44,806 bases of DNA from Anaerolineae bacterium (GCA_020848035.1 JADLAX010000044.1:1-44806); one strand, 5' to 3'; shown: positions 1 to 8,836, counted from the first letter of the stretch. Program-made: numbers and translations. The notes: a model not told the origin generated them from the sequence alone.

Positions 1-137
1 AGTTCGGCCAGGGCAAACGAATCCATCAGCCCGCTGGAGATGATGCCTTCGTCGTCGCGCAGCGGGTAATCCGGTTCGCGGACCAGTTCATTGAGAATAA
101 ACGCGCGCATCTGGCGGCGTAGGGTTGCTTCGTCCAT
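1..137 (-). CDS. Acyl carrier protein, 5' part only (runs off the left edge)
   Basis: Only the first 45 codons are in the window; the gene continues beyond base 1. The peptide starts MDEATLRRQMRAF and reaches GLMDSFALAE. In acyl carrier proteins the Ser of the D-S-(L/F/M) motif carries the 4'-phosphopantetheine arm, so this Ser is the predicted attachment site. It is the most downstream gene visible of the minus-strand acylation operon, 54 bp after the membrane-anchored SGNH gene, with hairpin repeat 153-214 in the gap. By analogy with DltC it would carry an activated acyl or aminoacyl group on the cytoplasmic side and deliver it to the MBOAT protein encoded upstream. The start is the only ATG that fits. 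The loading (adenylating) enzyme is not in the window and may lie further left. Family assignment is good despite truncation; the cargo is unknown. Confidence 0.8.
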   Translation of the reverse strand, partial: MDEATLRRQMRAFILNELVREPDYPLRDDEGIISSGLMDSFALAE

Positions 138-152
138 TTGTATTTCCTTAAT

Positions 153-214
153 TTGGAGATTGGAGATTAGAGATTGGAGGTTGGTGAATCTCTAATCTCC
201 AGTCTCCAATCTCC
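153..214. repeat. Word-reiterating hairpin element (word GGAGATT)
   Basis: The word TTGGAGATT and variants is repeated about three times on the left (154-180), then appears in reverse complement (AATCTCC, 189-214). The arms can fold into an imperfect hairpin. The right arm overlaps the stop codon (192-194) and encodes the last residues (RLETGD) of the SGNH protein, so the element straddles that gene's 3' end. There is no clear T-run. Confidence 0.7.
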
Positions 215-1340
215 CCGTTTCAATCAGCCGCTTGGCCAGTTCGTTGGCCAGCAGCTGGTTGCCTACGGCCGTTAAATGCACCGGGCTGTCGGTAAACTGA
301 TCACCGGGTACCAATTGCCACAAATCCAGGTAAGACCATTGGTGGGTAACGGCCGTTTCCGCCAGCAATTCCCGGTACTGGTCATAGGCCCAGCGTGGAT
401 ACCAGGCATTGTAGCGCAGATCGCTGTTCTGCCCATCGCTGACAAAAATTGGCTCGTTAACAATGAGAACGGGCACGTCGCCCGCCATTTGCACGCCAGC
501 GGCCAGCATCGGGAAGGCCAAATCAGCGGCGGTGAGGGGAACGGCCGTATCAACCCCCTGCCAGCTCTCATCCACCTCAAAATCTGAAGCGCGGGGCGTG
601 AATTCGGCCGGGATAAATTGATCGACCCTGGTGGCCTGCCAGGCCGCGCCCAGCTGCTGCAAGCGCAGCCAGTTGGCCAGCGCCTGCCGCTGCCCGACCA
701 GGGTGCGCTGCCAGAACGTGGGGGTGACAAAACGGCCGTCCGCCGCATCCAGCGGCAGTTGGTAGGTCTGAATCAGCTCACGGGTGCGCGGCGCATTGTG
801 CCACAGCAGCGGATGGTTGAGCTGCTGTGCCGGGGCCAATGAGTCCAGGGTCACCAGCCAGACGATGAGGTCCGGCTGGTACGCCAGCGCCTCGTCCAGC
901 AGAAGCAAATCCTTGCTGAGCGACAAAATGGGATAACCCAGGTTGTAGAAAGTGAGGGAACGGCCGTCCGCACTCTGTAAATTCATCGCGTTAAGCTGGC
1001 CTGCCAGGGTGTCTTCGTTGGGCAGCAGCCAGCCCCACACGGCTGAATCGCCCAGAAGCAGCACGCGAAACTCATCGTCGGCTTTGGGCTGGGCCAGGCG
1101 GTGGCTGGCTACCATCGCAGGCAGGTTGTTCAGGCTCAGGTTGTACGATTCGGCCGGATTTTCGCCGTAGGGCAGCCGGTCCCGCCCGGGCCAGAGGCGG
1201 TTGTAGAGAGTGAGACGGCCGTAACTTTCCGGCGTCACGGCGGTGGCAAAAAGCAGGTTGATGGCCACAAAGAGCAGGGCGGTTTTGAGCAAGACGCGCA
1301 GTAAAAAGCGCCAGGTGATGGGTGAAGAAGATGTGTTCAT
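192..1340 (-). CDS. Membrane-anchored SGNH/GDSL-fold acyltransferase or esterase (DltD/AlgX-like role)
   Basis: 382 aa. An N-terminal membrane anchor (about residues 11-35) is followed by an extracytoplasmic SGNH domain. Block I reads LLLGDSAVWG with the predicted nucleophile Ser99; the C-terminal block reads DSPVHLTAVGN with the catalytic His. The topology matches DltD, which works outside the membrane with the MBOAT protein to place acyl groups on a surface polymer. The start was chosen because its ATG overlaps the TGA of the MBOAT gene (ATGA), implying translational coupling; a longer upstream reading frame exists but encodes no plausible protein. The C-terminal residues come from hairpin repeat 153-214. 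The acidic residue in the last block is four rather than three positions before the His, a small deviation. Substrate and direction (transferase or esterase) cannot be read from sequence. Confidence 0.8.
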   Translation of the reverse strand: MNTSSSPITWRFLLRVLLKTALLFVAINLLFATAVTPESYGRLTLYNRLWPGRDRLPYGENPAESYNLSLNNLPAMVASHRLAQPKADDEFRVLLLGDSAVWGWLLPNEDTLAGQLNAMNLQSADGRSLTFYNLGYPILSLSKDLLLLDEALAYQPDLIVWLVTLDSLAPAQQLNHPLLWHNAPRTRELIQTYQLPLDAADGRFVTPTFWQRTLVGQRQALANWLRLQQLGAAWQATRVDQFIPAEFTPRASDFEVDESWQGVDTAVPLTAADLAFPMLAAGVQMAGDVPVLIVNEPIFVSDGQNSDLRYNAWYPRWAYDQYRELLAETAVTHQWSYLDLWQLVPGDQFTDSPVHLTAVGNQLLANELAKRLIETGRLETGD

Positions 1341-2791
1341 ACGGCCGTACCCATCAATTTGGCCAACGTTTGCCAGGCCAGCGGCACGGTGGGCAGGGCA
1401 AACCAGACCCAGCCCAGCACGACGTAATGAAAGGTGATAAACCAGCCCACCAGCGACCAGGCTTGCTTTTGCCCTGGCTTGTCGGCCAGGGTGCGGTACC
1501 AGCGGCGCGTCCGGTCGGACCACTGCTTGTGCACAAACAGCCCCACGCCGTGCCACAGCCCCCAGATCACAAAGTTGGCGGTGATGCCGTGCCACAGGCC
1601 AATCACCAGCATCGTGCTGAGGTGGGCGGTGAGCAAAATTATCTCGTTTGAGGGGCGCGGCTTGCGGCGCAGCAGGCTGCGCGACAGCGGCGTGAAGATG
1701 TAAAAGCGGGCCCAATCGCTGAGGGTGATGTGCCAGCTTTGCCAGAAGCTGGTGAGGTTGCTTTTCAGGTACGGTGCGCGGAAATTTTCCGGCAGCCGGA
1801 TGCCAAAGAGGAAGCCCAGGCCAATGGCAATGTCGCTGTAGCCGCTGAAATCGAAGTAGAGGCGGAAGGCATAGCCATACAGCAGCAGCCAGAGTCCGGC
1901 GGTGGAGGTGGCTTGCTGGGCGGAAACGGCCGTCAACGACAACCCCAGCGCCAGCGAATCAGCAATGACAAACTTCTTAAACAGGCCCACGGCAATGCGC
2001 CAGCCGCCGTGCCCCCAGCGCGTGGCGGTGGGCAGGGCATCCAGGGCGCGGACATCGCCGACAAAACGCTCCAGGCGATCAATTGGCCCGGCGGTGTAGG
2101 CCGGGAAAAAGAGGACGTAGGTGACAAATTCGGGCAGGGTGCAGGCGGGCAGCAGCCCAGTTTGCCGGTCGCGCAGGGTGTGGATGAGGCGAAAGGCGAC
2201 GTAGGAGAAGCCGAGCCAGGCCAGGTCAGACGGGGCGGCCAGGGCGACCTGTTCACCGGTTAGACTGCGCCAGAGGGTGGCAACGGCCGTTGCCGCAGGC
2301 GGCCATTTCAGCAGCACAAAGATGGCCACCAACACCAGCATCGCCCCGGTGAGCACGTGGCGGTACGGCAGGCGGCGCAGGCGGTGGGCGAGGAGGATGG
2401 AGAGAACGGCCGTACCCGCCAAAATCAGCAGCACCCAGCCAGCCTGCGGTGGCCTGTAGGGCAGCAGCCGCAAGGTCACCGGCAGCAGACGGTCGCTGGT
2501 TACAAGCAGCATGAGACCGAGCAGCAGCAGCAAGGTAACGCGGTCCTGGCGGGCCAGCGGTGGCGCATCGGCCACCAGGCGCTGGGTGAGCCACCAGGTG
2601 GCCAGGGTGAGCAAAAGGGTGAGGGTTTGCAGGGAGTAAGCCGCAAAACGCAGGTTGCTGAACGGCTGCAGGGCGTAAATCGCCAGTACGCTGACGATGA
2701 GCAGGAATGTGGGCCGCCAGCGCGGCGGAAGCCAGGCATAAACAATGGCCAGCGCCGCGAAAATCGCAACCGTGGCCAGGCCGGCGCTCAC
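1337..2791 (-). CDS. MBOAT-family membrane O-acyltransferase (AlgI/DltB-like)
   Basis: 484 aa polytopic membrane protein. The hallmark MBOAT region is clear: FDFSGYSDIAIGLGF, then LPENFRAPY, SFWQSWHITLSDWARFY, and the catalytic-His segment GLWHGITANFVIWGLWHG around residues 396-413. DltB and AlgI of this family take an acyl group from a cytoplasmic carrier and pass it through a membrane tunnel to an external acceptor or partner. The start is GTG: its GTGA overlaps the TGA of the preceding SGNH lipoprotein gene, and its own stop overlaps the next gene's ATG. Carrier protein, microprotein and two SGNH proteins in one operon support a surface-polymer acylation system. Whether the acyl donor is acetyl, aminoacyl or another group is not visible. 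Confidence 0.93.
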   Translation of the reverse strand: MSAGLATVAIFAALAIVYAWLPPRWRPTFLLIVSVLAIYALQPFSNLRFAAYSLQTLTLLLTLATWWLTQRLVADAPPLARQDRVTLLLLLGLMLLVTSDRLLPVTLRLLPYRPPQAGWVLLILAGTAVLSILLAHRLRRLPYRHVLTGAMLVLVAIFVLLKWPPAATAVATLWRSLTGEQVALAAPSDLAWLGFSYVAFRLIHTLRDRQTGLLPACTLPEFVTYVLFFPAYTAGPIDRLERFVGDVRALDALPTATRWGHGGWRIAVGLFKKFVIADSLALGLSLTAVSAQQATSTAGLWLLLYGYAFRLYFDFSGYSDIAIGLGFLFGIRLPENFRAPYLKSNLTSFWQSWHITLSDWARFYIFTPLSRSLLRRKPRPSNEIILLTAHLSTMLVIGLWHGITANFVIWGLWHGVGLFVHKQWSDRTRRWYRTLADKPGQKQAWSLVGWFITFHYVVLGWVWFALPTVPLAWQTLAKLMGTAV

Positions 2792-3870
2792 GGCTGCGTG
2801 CCCTCGATAGCCTGGCGCACGGCGTCGAGCATCAACAATGCGGTGAGGTCGCTCACCGGGTAGCCGCTGCTCCAGATGTCCGGGTCAGTGTAGTTATTGG
2901 TCAGGGATTTGGTGAGGTGTATCTGGTCTTCGTCCAGACCGTGGCCCGGCAAAGTCACCGCTACGGCATCAAAATTCCACAGGGGAATCTGGTACTCGAC
3001 GGCCAGGTCGATGACAATCTGGTTGTTGCGGTTGTCTTCGCCCTCGAAACGGTCCGCCTTGGTGGCCAGAATGGGGATGATGCCCTGCATGATACAAAAC
3101 TCGACGATGGTGCGCATATTGGCTTCGAAGGTTTCCGCTTCGCCAATGTCGTTGGTGCCCAGGTGGATGAGCAAGACGCTGGGGTTAAACAGGCGAATTT
3201 CGCAGGCGAGCATCACCTCGTTGGGGTTGCAAAATTCTTTGTTGGCCCAGGCGGGGTCCATAACGCCCCAGGAGCTTAGGCCCACCCGCGTGGCCACGCC
3301 GTAGCGCCGAAATGAACCGGCGTAAAAATCAATCGTTGGCTGCAAAAAGGCCCAGTCGCCCAGGGTGTATTTGGTGGGGTCGTCGAAGCGGGTCAGGTAA
3401 CTATCGACCAGCACGGCACTGTCGCCCAGCTTGGAGAAGGCGTGGGAGTTACGGCCGTAAACCTGCCCCTGCGCGAATATTTCCTGGACGTGCGCGGCCG
3501 TTTCCGGCGGCAGGATCACAATCTCACTTACCGGGACGCCGTTGACAAAATCGGTGGGGGACGGGGTGGGAACGGCCGTTGGTGGGGCGGTGGGTGGCAA
3601 GGGAACGGCCGTGGTGCCTTCTACTTCGGCGGCTTCAGTTGGCGTCGGCGGCGGCTGGGTAGGCGGCACTGCGGCAGGTGGTGGGGTGGCAGGCAAAGCG
3701 GCCGTGCTTGCGGCAAGCGGTTGGGCGGTGGGAGGAACGGCCGTAGTCGCCGCCTCAGTCGTCGCCGTGCAGGCGGTGATGAGCAGAACCAGGGCGATGA
3801 GCCAGACACTGACGGCAGGGCGAGGCGGCCGCACATCGGCCAGGGGGTTTAGAAATTTTGGTAAATCCAT
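2788..3870 (-). CDS. SGNH/GDSL-like lipoprotein of the acylation operon
   Basis: 360 aa. A lipoprotein signal ends in LLITAC (lipidated Cys34) and is followed by a Pro/Thr/Ala-rich spacer (about residues 35-107), then an SGNH-type domain with KLGDSAV (Ser151), HLGTNDIG (block III Asn) and DEDQIHLT (Asp/His). It is predicted to sit on the outer face of the membrane. The start ATG lies 22 bp inside the microprotein gene upstream, and the stop forms a GTGA overlap with the MBOAT gene. A second SGNH protein in the same operon, with a different anchor, suggests either a two-step transfer (acyl hand-over plus acceptor modification) or a transferase/esterase pair. The exact role is inferred from context; the fold call is well supported by the motifs. 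Confidence 0.82.
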   Translation of the reverse strand: MDLPKFLNPLADVRPPRPAVSVWLIALVLLITACTATTEAATTAVPPTAQPLAASTAALPATPPPAAVPPTQPPPTPTEAAEVEGTTAVPLPPTAPPTAVPTPSPTDFVNGVPVSEIVILPPETAAHVQEIFAQGQVYGRNSHAFSKLGDSAVLVDSYLTRFDDPTKYTLGDWAFLQPTIDFYAGSFRRYGVATRVGLSSWGVMDPAWANKEFCNPNEVMLACEIRLFNPSVLLIHLGTNDIGEAETFEANMRTIVEFCIMQGIIPILATKADRFEGEDNRNNQIVIDLAVEYQIPLWNFDAVAVTLPGHGLDEDQIHLTKSLTNNYTDPDIWSSGYPVSDLTALLMLDAVRQAIEGTQP

Positions 3871-4010
3871 TGCGGTGCGCTGTTGGCGGTGGTGATGATG
3901 AGCAGAATCAGGATAAGGCAGAGCACAACGGCCAGAACATTTTCGCGCCCTCGATCAGACTGCGGCCACAGGTGGCGCAGCCAGGCAGTCAGAGGATTAC
4001 TCGGTTTCAC
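3849..4010 (-). CDS. 53-aa single-span microprotein with DltX-like C-terminal WIYQNF motif
   Basis: A GTG at 4008-4010 opens a 53-codon frame whose start overlaps the end of the upstream lipoprotein gene (stop 3997-3999) and whose stop (3849-3851) lies 22 bp inside the downstream SGNH gene. The protein has a basic N-terminal part (residues 1-24), one membrane span (about 25-43, LAVVLCLILILLIIT) and a short exposed tail ending NSAPQWIYQNF at the very C-terminus. As I recall the family, DltX microproteins are about 50 aa with one span and end in FIYNEF or a variant (FxYxxF), whose Tyr accepts the acyl group from the MBOAT protein. Size, topology, C-terminal position and operon place all match; only the first aromatic differs (W for F). 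Tyr50 is the predicted acyl acceptor. Homology to DltX is inference. Confidence 0.75.
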   Translation of the reverse strand: MKPSNPLTAWLRHLWPQSDRGRENVLAVVLCLILILLIITTANSAPQWIYQNF

Positions 4011-4377
4011 CGCACCACTTCCATTCACCGTCTTCGTTGACGGCGCGATAGTTGGTCAGGGGAAATTCGGTCTCTTCGGTGCCGTAGAGGGCCACAATTT
4101 TGCCGTCGCAGGTCACACGGCCGTTGCCCGCATCGGTACAGGCCAAACCTTCCAGACGGGCCTCGGCCACGCTGGCGAAGGTCTGCTTTTCACGTTCCAG
4201 GTTCTGCTCCTGCTCGCTGCACAGCAGCGCCTGGATGGTGTCGCCGTCACCCGCCACCTTGGCCTGCAAGTAGGTTTCGACGGCGGCGGCGGGATCGTCA
4301 CCCGTTGAACCATTTGCGGCACAGGCAGCAAGAACGGCCGTTAATGTCAAAAAAACCAGTAACTGCAAAAGTCTCAT
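3997..4377 (-). CDS. Small lipoprotein, possible NTF2-like/DUF4878-type domain
   Basis: 126 aa. The signal peptide ends LTAVLAAC, a lipobox with Cys at about residue 19. The mature part starts DDPAAAVETYLQAKVAGD, the pattern of NTF2-like lipoproteins (a helix, then 'Y..A...GD...'), with later Cys residues (LLCSEQ, GLACTD, VTCDG, WCGE) that may form disulfides. The start is MRLLQLL at 4377; a longer in-frame extension to 4443 runs through hairpin repeat DNA and is unlikely. It is the first gene of the acylation operon and its 3' end overlaps the microprotein start, so it is probably co-translated with it. Function is unknown; a role as an external partner of the acylation machine is guesswork. 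Confidence 0.7.
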   Translation of the reverse strand: MRLLQLLVFLTLTAVLAACAANGSTGDDPAAAVETYLQAKVAGDGDTIQALLCSEQEQNLEREKQTFASVAEARLEGLACTDAGNGRVTCDGKIVALYGTEETEFPLTNYRAVNEDGEWKWCGETE

Positions 4378-4423
4378 CAGCTCAATCCTAAACACTAGGT
4401 TTGCCTTTCTGCTTTGCTGGAAA

Positions 4424-4502
4424 ATTTTGCCACGGATTTTCACGAATTAGCACTGATTACACGCTAAAATTCGTGAAAATCCGTGTTAATTCGTGGCAAA
4501 AC
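4424..4502. repeat. Word-reiterating hairpin element (word ATTCGTG/CACGAAT)
   Basis: The left arm starts TTTTGCCACGGATTTTCACG and the right arm ends with the reverse-complement words TTCGTGAAAATCCGTG and TTAATTCGTGGCAAAA, so both ends can pair through TTTTGCCAC/GTGGCAAAA. It lies in the 336-bp gap 4378-4713, upstream of the acylation operon, which holds no gene that I can see; the rest of the gap is this element plus the one at 4621-4697. Confidence 0.7.
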
Positions 4503-4620
4503 TGTAAATCTGCAAAGATAGCGTCTTGAACTCTCTCGGGTAAGTTGAGAGGAAAATTTGGCGGAATTATACGTGATTTGCTCCCCAAGGGCACAGCAAT
4601 TTCTGCCGCTGGACGGGCGT

Positions 4621-4697
4621 ACAAAAATCAAAGATTACGCAGATTGAAAGGATTAAAAATCTGGTTTACCGGCGCAATCTGCTGATAAAAACCGGTA
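4621..4697. repeat. Hairpin repeat element (word CAGATT), same family as 8856-8926
   Basis: Shares the ordered words ATCAAAGATT, CGCAGATT, GATT, AATCTG and AATCTGCTGAT with the element between pth and mfd at 8856-8926, so the two are diverged copies of one dispersed family. It begins about 20 bp after the stop codon of the 123-aa gene (4714-4716), reading in that gene's direction. Confidence 0.65.
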
Positions 4698-4713
4698 GTT
4701 GTGGGTTAAGGTG

Positions 4714-5085
4714 TTATTGCTCGCCGGGTGTGGTGCGATCCAGGGTGCGGGTGAGGGTGTGGACGTTGACCCGCTCGGTTTCTGGGGTGGCGTAGTAGAC
4801 AACGGCCGTTACCTCATAGGTATCGGTCGGTTCTTTATCGCGCAAATGCACCGTCAGGCTAAAGTTGGTTTGCAGCGTCTCGATGACGTGCAGCGACCCG
4901 GCTTCTTCGCCCCGCTCGTTGATGAATGTGACCTGGAGCGACGGCCGTTCATAAAATGGCGTCATATCAAAACCAACGGCTACGCGACGGCCGTCTTCAT
5001 GCATGTACAGGCCCAACTGCTTAATCCGCACCTCTTCGCGCGATTTTGGCCCCTCAAATGGGTTCTCAAAAAAATTAATATCCAT
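4714..5085 (-). CDS. Conserved hypothetical protein, 123 aa
   Basis: Begins MDINFFENPFEGPKSREEVR and ends TLDRTTPGEQ. It is soluble, with no signal peptide or membrane span, and has alternating beta-type segments (VAVGFDMTPF, LQVTFINERGEEAGSLHVI, FSLTVHLRDKEP, YEVTAVVYYATPE) that suggest a small beta-sandwich. I do not recognise a family. It lies downstream of mfd on the same strand, separated by hairpin repeat 5099-5182. Two ACGGCCGT palindromes fall in it, as in clearly real neighbours. The start ATG at 5085 is the only sensible choice. Possibly co-transcribed with mfd; no function is claimed. Confidence 0.65.
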   Translation of the reverse strand: MDINFFENPFEGPKSREEVRIKQLGLYMHEDGRRVAVGFDMTPFYERPSLQVTFINERGEEAGSLHVIETLQTNFSLTVHLRDKEPTDTYEVTAVVYYATPETERVNVHTLTRTLDRTTPGEQ

Positions 5086-5098
5086 TATTTACCTTTGG

Positions 5099-5182
5099 TG
5101 TTGCAAGTAGGCAGGTTTGCAAGTTGCAAGTTTATTGACTCGAAAAGTTACCTGCAACTTGCCACTTGCAAACTTGCCACTT
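5099..5182. repeat. Word-reiterating hairpin element (word TTGCAAG)
   Basis: TTGCAAGT-type words (TTGCAAGTAGGCAGGTTTGCAA at the left) recur and return as reverse complements (ACCTGCAACTTGCCACTTGC, then AAACTTGCCACTTC). The element starts immediately after the mfd stop codon (5183-5185, minus strand) and fills the whole gap to the next gene. Confidence 0.7.
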
Positions 5183-8100
5183 CTAACTTTTCTCCAGCTT
5201 CATTTTGTCTCGCTCAAACGAGGCCAGACGCTCCAAAACCTGCACCAGCGTGACCTGCCACTCCTTCGTGCTCAGGTCGCGCGGCATCCAGATGGCTTTG
5301 CGGCTGACGCGCACGGCTTCGCCCAGGTAGCGCTGCAAGCGGAAGCGATCGATGCCTTCCAAATCCACCAGGCGAATTTTGATCTGGCCTGCTTCGGTGG
5401 TAACGGCCGTTACCTGTGCCCGTTCCGCCAAAACCTTAATCCGCAGCTGGTAGAGCAAATGATGCACCGGATCAGGAATCGGCCCAAAGCGGTCGGCCAG
5501 TTCGACGGCCATCTCGTCAATTTCTGTCAGGCTGCCCAGCATCGCCATGCGGCGGTAGAGCCGCAGCCGCAGCGCCGGGTCGGGCACGTAATCGGGCGGC
5601 ACGTAGGCGGCCAGCGGCACATCAATCAGCGTCGCTTCCGGCAGCTCGGCGGGCAGGACTTCACCCTTGCGCTCCGCTTTGCGCCGCTTGACCGCGTTGG
5701 CCAGCAGCTTGGTGTACAGGTCGAAGCCCACGGCCGAAATGTGCCCACTCTGGTGCCCACCCAGCAAATCGCCCGCGCCGCGAATTTCCATGTCGCGCAG
5801 GGCAATCTGGTAGCCCGCACCCAGGTCGGTTTGCTCGGCGATCGTTTCCAGGCGCAGGCGGGCGTCCTCATTGAGGGTACGCCAGGGGGCGTGGAAGAAG
5901 TAGGCGTAGGCTCGCTTAGCGCCGCGCCCGACGCGCCCGCGCAGCTGGTACATCTGCGCCAGGCCAAAGCGATCGGCCCGATCGACGATGAGGGTGTTGG
6001 CGTTGGGAATGTCCAGGCCGCTCTCGATGATGGTGGTGCTGATCAGCACGTCAATTTTGCCCTCGTCGAAGTCGGTCATGATCTGTTCCAGCTGGCGCTC
6101 GCTCATCTGGCCGTGGCCGATGGCCACCCGCGCTTCCGGCACCAGCCGCTCGATTTGCTTCTGGATGATGTCGATGGTTTGCACCCGGTTGTGCACCAGG
6201 AACACCTGCCCACCCCGGTCCAGCTCCCGCTGGAGGGCGCGCTTGAGGCGCGTTTCGTCGAACGGGCCGACGTAGGTTTGCACCGGCAGCCGCTCCGCCG
6301 GGGCGGTGTCGATGATGCTGATGTCGCGCACGCCGGTGAGGCTCATGTAGAGGGTGCGCGGAATGGGCGTGGCGGTCATCGTCAGCACATCCACTTCGGT
6401 GCGCCACTGCTTGAGCCGCTCTTTGTGGGCCACGCCAAAGCGCTGCTCCTCGTCGATGATGACCAGCCCCAAATCCTTGAAGGCAATATCGTCGGACAGC
6501 AGCCGGTGTGTGCCGATGATGATGTCAACACGGCCGTTCCGTAAATTCTTCACAATCCGGTCCTGCTGCGCCTGGGTACGGAAGCGGGAGAGCATTTCCA
6601 CTTTGACGGGGAACGGCCGTAACCGCTCATAAAAGGTGTTGTAATGCTGCTGCGCCAGCACGGTGGTTGGCACCAAAATCGCCACCTGCTTGCTGTCCAT
6701 CACCGCTTTAAACGCCGCCCGCAGCGCCACTTCCGTCTTGCCGTAGCCCACGTCGCCGCACACCAGGCGGTCCATCGGCTGGGACTGCTGCATATCGGCC
6801 TTCACCTCGGCAATGACCCGCAGCTGGTCTTCTGTTTCGCGATAGGGGAAGCTGGCTTCCAGCTCCGCCTGCCACTCGGTATCGGCAGCAAAGGCGTGCC
6901 CGGAAATCGTTTCGCGGGTGGCGTACAGGTCCAGCAGCTCATCGGCCAGCTCGTCGGCGGCTTGCTGGGCTTTGGCCTTGGCCTGGGTCCAGGAGCGCTC
7001 GCCAAGCCGATGCATATTGGGCGGCCGTTCGTCGGAACCGACCCACTTGCTCAGGCGGTCGGCGTGATGGGCGGGCACGTAAAGCGTGTCGCCGTTGGCA
7101 TACTCCATGAGCAAATATTCCCGCTCCATGCCGCCAATGTTGCGCACCACCAGCCCGGCAAATCGGCCGATGCCATACTCCAGATGCACCACATAATCCC
7201 CGGCGGTGATGTCGGCAAAACGTGCTTCCGGGGCGATGGGGCGCGGCGAACGCCAGCGGCGCGGCGCGGGCCGGTTCCAGCCAAAAATCTCGGCGTCGGT
7301 CAGCAAATCGAGCAAAATTTCGCCATCGTCGCGCCGCACCAGGACAAACCCTTCGGGCAGGGCACCCTGGACGAAGGTGAGGGAGCCAGGGTCGGGGAGA
7401 GCGGCCAAAGTGTGAGTGGGGTGAACGGGTGAAGGGGCGAAGGGGTGACTGTCTTCTTCGCCGTTGTCAGTTTCGGTTGTCAGGCCACCACGGAGGATGA
7501 GGCTTTGTGGGGGGATGTCGCGAAAGTCATCGCGGCGGATTTCTTCATGCCAGAGGTCTTGCAGGCGGGCGGACTGCTGGCTGAGCACCACCACCCGCTC
7601 GCCTTCTTTTTGGGCCGATTTAAGCTGGGTGAGCAACGGCCGTACCTGCCCGCCATAGCGTGGTCCCGGTTCAAAAGAGGTGGCGAGGTCGAGATACGGC
7701 CGTTCCACCTCTTCCCCCTCTGGCCCATCGCCCAAAATGAGCGGCTGCCACCAGTTCAGCACATCGACGACGTGGTCCCAGGCAAACAGCGGGCTCTGGA
7801 AGTTGGGCGGCAGGCTGGTTTGCTCGTTGGCCATCTGGTCGGCGTGGTCGTGTAATTCGGTGACGGCCGTTGCCAGATCGCGCCAATCGTCCACCACCAC
7901 CAGGGCATTTTCCGGCAAATAATCGAGCAGGCTGGCGGGCTGCGGGTAGAGCAGCGGCAAATAATATTCCAGGTTGGGGAAGGCTCGCCCGGCGCGTAAA
8001 TCGGGAATGTCGTCGCGCCAGGACGGCAAACTGCCCTCTTCCGCCTGTGGGTCCAGCTCTTCCGGCAGGGTGAGGGCAAACTCCCGGGCCACCGCTGGCA

Positions 8101-8836
8101 GCGCCTCCCGCGTCGGCGGCACAATAATGGTGTCGGTTTTGTTGCTGCCGTTAACGTCGATGGAGCGCTGCGTGGCCGGATCGAAGGTGCGCATCGTCTC
8201 AATTTCGTCGCCAAACAGCTCAATGCGCACCGGGTAGGTCGTGGCGATGGGGAAAATGTCGATAATGCCGCCGCGACGGCTGAACTGGCCTGCGGCTTCC
8301 ACCACGCTCACCTCTTCGTAGCCAATGCCCAGCCAGGTGTCGGTCAACTTTTCCAGGTCGATGATTTGGCCGACGCGCAGGACGCGAGTGCTGGTCATGA
8401 AGCGGCGCTTGGGCAGCGTTTTTTGCAGGAAGGCACGCGCCGAGCTGACAATGAGCGGCGCGGTTTCCAGCGCGGGCATTTGCGGATGCTGCCCCGCCAT
8501 CAGCCGGGTGAGTACGGTGAGCCGGTCGGCGCGGCTGCGCTCGCTCCACGGGCCGCGATCGAAGGGCAGCGGGGTTGGCTCCGGCAGACGGCGCATGACG
8601 TCGCCGGGCGGCAGCCAGGACTCCAGCGCCTGAATCCAGGCCGCAGCGGACTCCACCTTGCCGGTGATGAGCACCACGGGCACGTTGCGCTGGAGGTAGA
8701 GCTGGGCGAGAACGGCCGTGCGCGCACTCGTTGGCAGCATCAGCGCCGGAACCGATTTTTTCTCATCCAGTTCCGCCACCAGCCTGCCAAAAGCGGGCAG
8801 TTCGTTGAAGATGTTGAGGAGTCCTGAAACAGTCAT
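5183..8836 (-). CDS. mfd: Transcription-repair coupling factor Mfd
   Basis: 1217 aa. Mfd removes RNA polymerase stalled at DNA lesions and recruits UvrA. Order of domains: UvrB-like N-terminal module; RNA-polymerase-interacting domain ([16 protein letters not shown]); translocase with Walker [10 protein letters not shown] (about residue 695), [32 protein letters not shown] and QLRGRVGR; then the C-terminal TRCF domain. Length is typical of the family. The start is [10 protein letters not shown] at 8836; an in-frame extension to 8899 is encoded by hairpin repeat DNA and is rejected. A low-complexity tract at 7412-7449 (residues about 463-475, encoding [13 protein letters not shown]) repeats GGGTGAA/GGGCGAA-like words and looks like an in-frame insertion in a linker before the RNAP-interacting region. 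Downstream of pth on the same strand. Confidence 0.97.
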   Translation of the reverse strand: MTVSGLLNIFNELPAFGRLVAELDEKKSVPALMLPTSARTAVLAQLYLQRNVPVVLITGKVESAAAWIQALESWLPPGDVMRRLPEPTPLPFDRGPWSERSRADRLTVLTRLMAGQHPQMPALETAPLIVSSARAFLQKTLPKRRFMTSTRVLRVGQIIDLEKLTDTWLGIGYEEVSVVEAAGQFSRRGGIIDIFPIATTYPVRIELFGDEIETMRTFDPATQRSIDVNGSNKTDTIIVPPTREALPAVAREFALTLPEELDPQAEEGSLPSWRDDIPDLRAGRAFPNLEYYLPLLYPQPASLLDYLPENALVVVDDWRDLATAVTELHDHADQMANEQTSLPPNFQSPLFAWDHVVDVLNWWQPLILGDGPEGEEVERPYLDLATSFEPGPRYGGQVRPLLTQLKSAQKEGERVVVLSQQSARLQDLWHEEIRRDDFRDIPPQSLILRGGLTTETDNGEEDSHPFAPSPVHPTHTLAALPDPGSLTFVQGALPEGFVLVRRDDGEILLDLLTDAEIFGWNRPAPRRWRSPRPIAPEARFADITAGDYVVHLEYGIGRFAGLVVRNIGGMEREYLLMEYANGDTLYVPAHHADRLSKWVGSDERPPNMHRLGERSWTQAKAKAQQAADELADELLDLYATRETISGHAFAADTEWQAELEASFPYRETEDQLRVIAEVKADMQQSQPMDRLVCGDVGYGKTEVALRAAFKAVMDSKQVAILVPTTVLAQQHYNTFYERLRPFPVKVEMLSRFRTQAQQDRIVKNLRNGRVDIIIGTHRLLSDDIAFKDLGLVIIDEEQRFGVAHKERLKQWRTEVDVLTMTATPIPRTLYMSLTGVRDISIIDTAPAERLPVQTYVGPFDETRLKRALQRELDRGGQVFLVHNRVQTIDIIQKQIERLVPEARVAIGHGQMSERQLEQIMTDFDEGKIDVLISTTIIESGLDIPNANTLIVDRADRFGLAQMYQLRGRVGRGAKRAYAYFFHAPWRTLNEDARLRLETIAEQTDLGAGYQIALRDMEIRGAGDLLGGHQSGHISAVGFDLYTKLLANAVKRRKAERKGEVLPAELPEATLIDVPLAAYVPPDYVPDPALRLRLYRRMAMLGSLTEIDEMAVELADRFGPIPDPVHHLLYQLRIKVLAERAQVTAVTTEAGQIKIRLVDLEGIDRFRLQRYLGEAVRVSRKAIWMPRDLSTKEWQVTLVQVLERLASFERDKMKLEKS
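7412..7449. repeat. In-frame word-repeat tract inside mfd
   Basis: GTGAGTGGGGTGAACGGGTG followed by AAGGGGCGAAGGGGTGAC: a GGGTGAA-like word repeated four to five times with small changes. It encodes a Pro/His/Thr-rich stretch between conserved Mfd domains without breaking the frame. It resembles the words of the intergenic elements and is probably an intragenic copy of the same kind of sequence. Confidence 0.5.

Noticed and set aside
1341..1715. N-terminal extension of the membrane-anchored SGNH protein up to 1715
   Set aside because: The extension lies wholly inside the MBOAT gene in another frame and encodes a low-complexity His/Ala/Arg-rich peptide; the ATGA overlap gives a better start followed directly by a membrane anchor.
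3500..3895. Gly/Arg-rich frames on the plus strand opposite the SGNH lipoprotein linker
   Set aside because: They are reverse-strand shadows of a Pro/Thr-rich linker; no start signal and unnatural composition.
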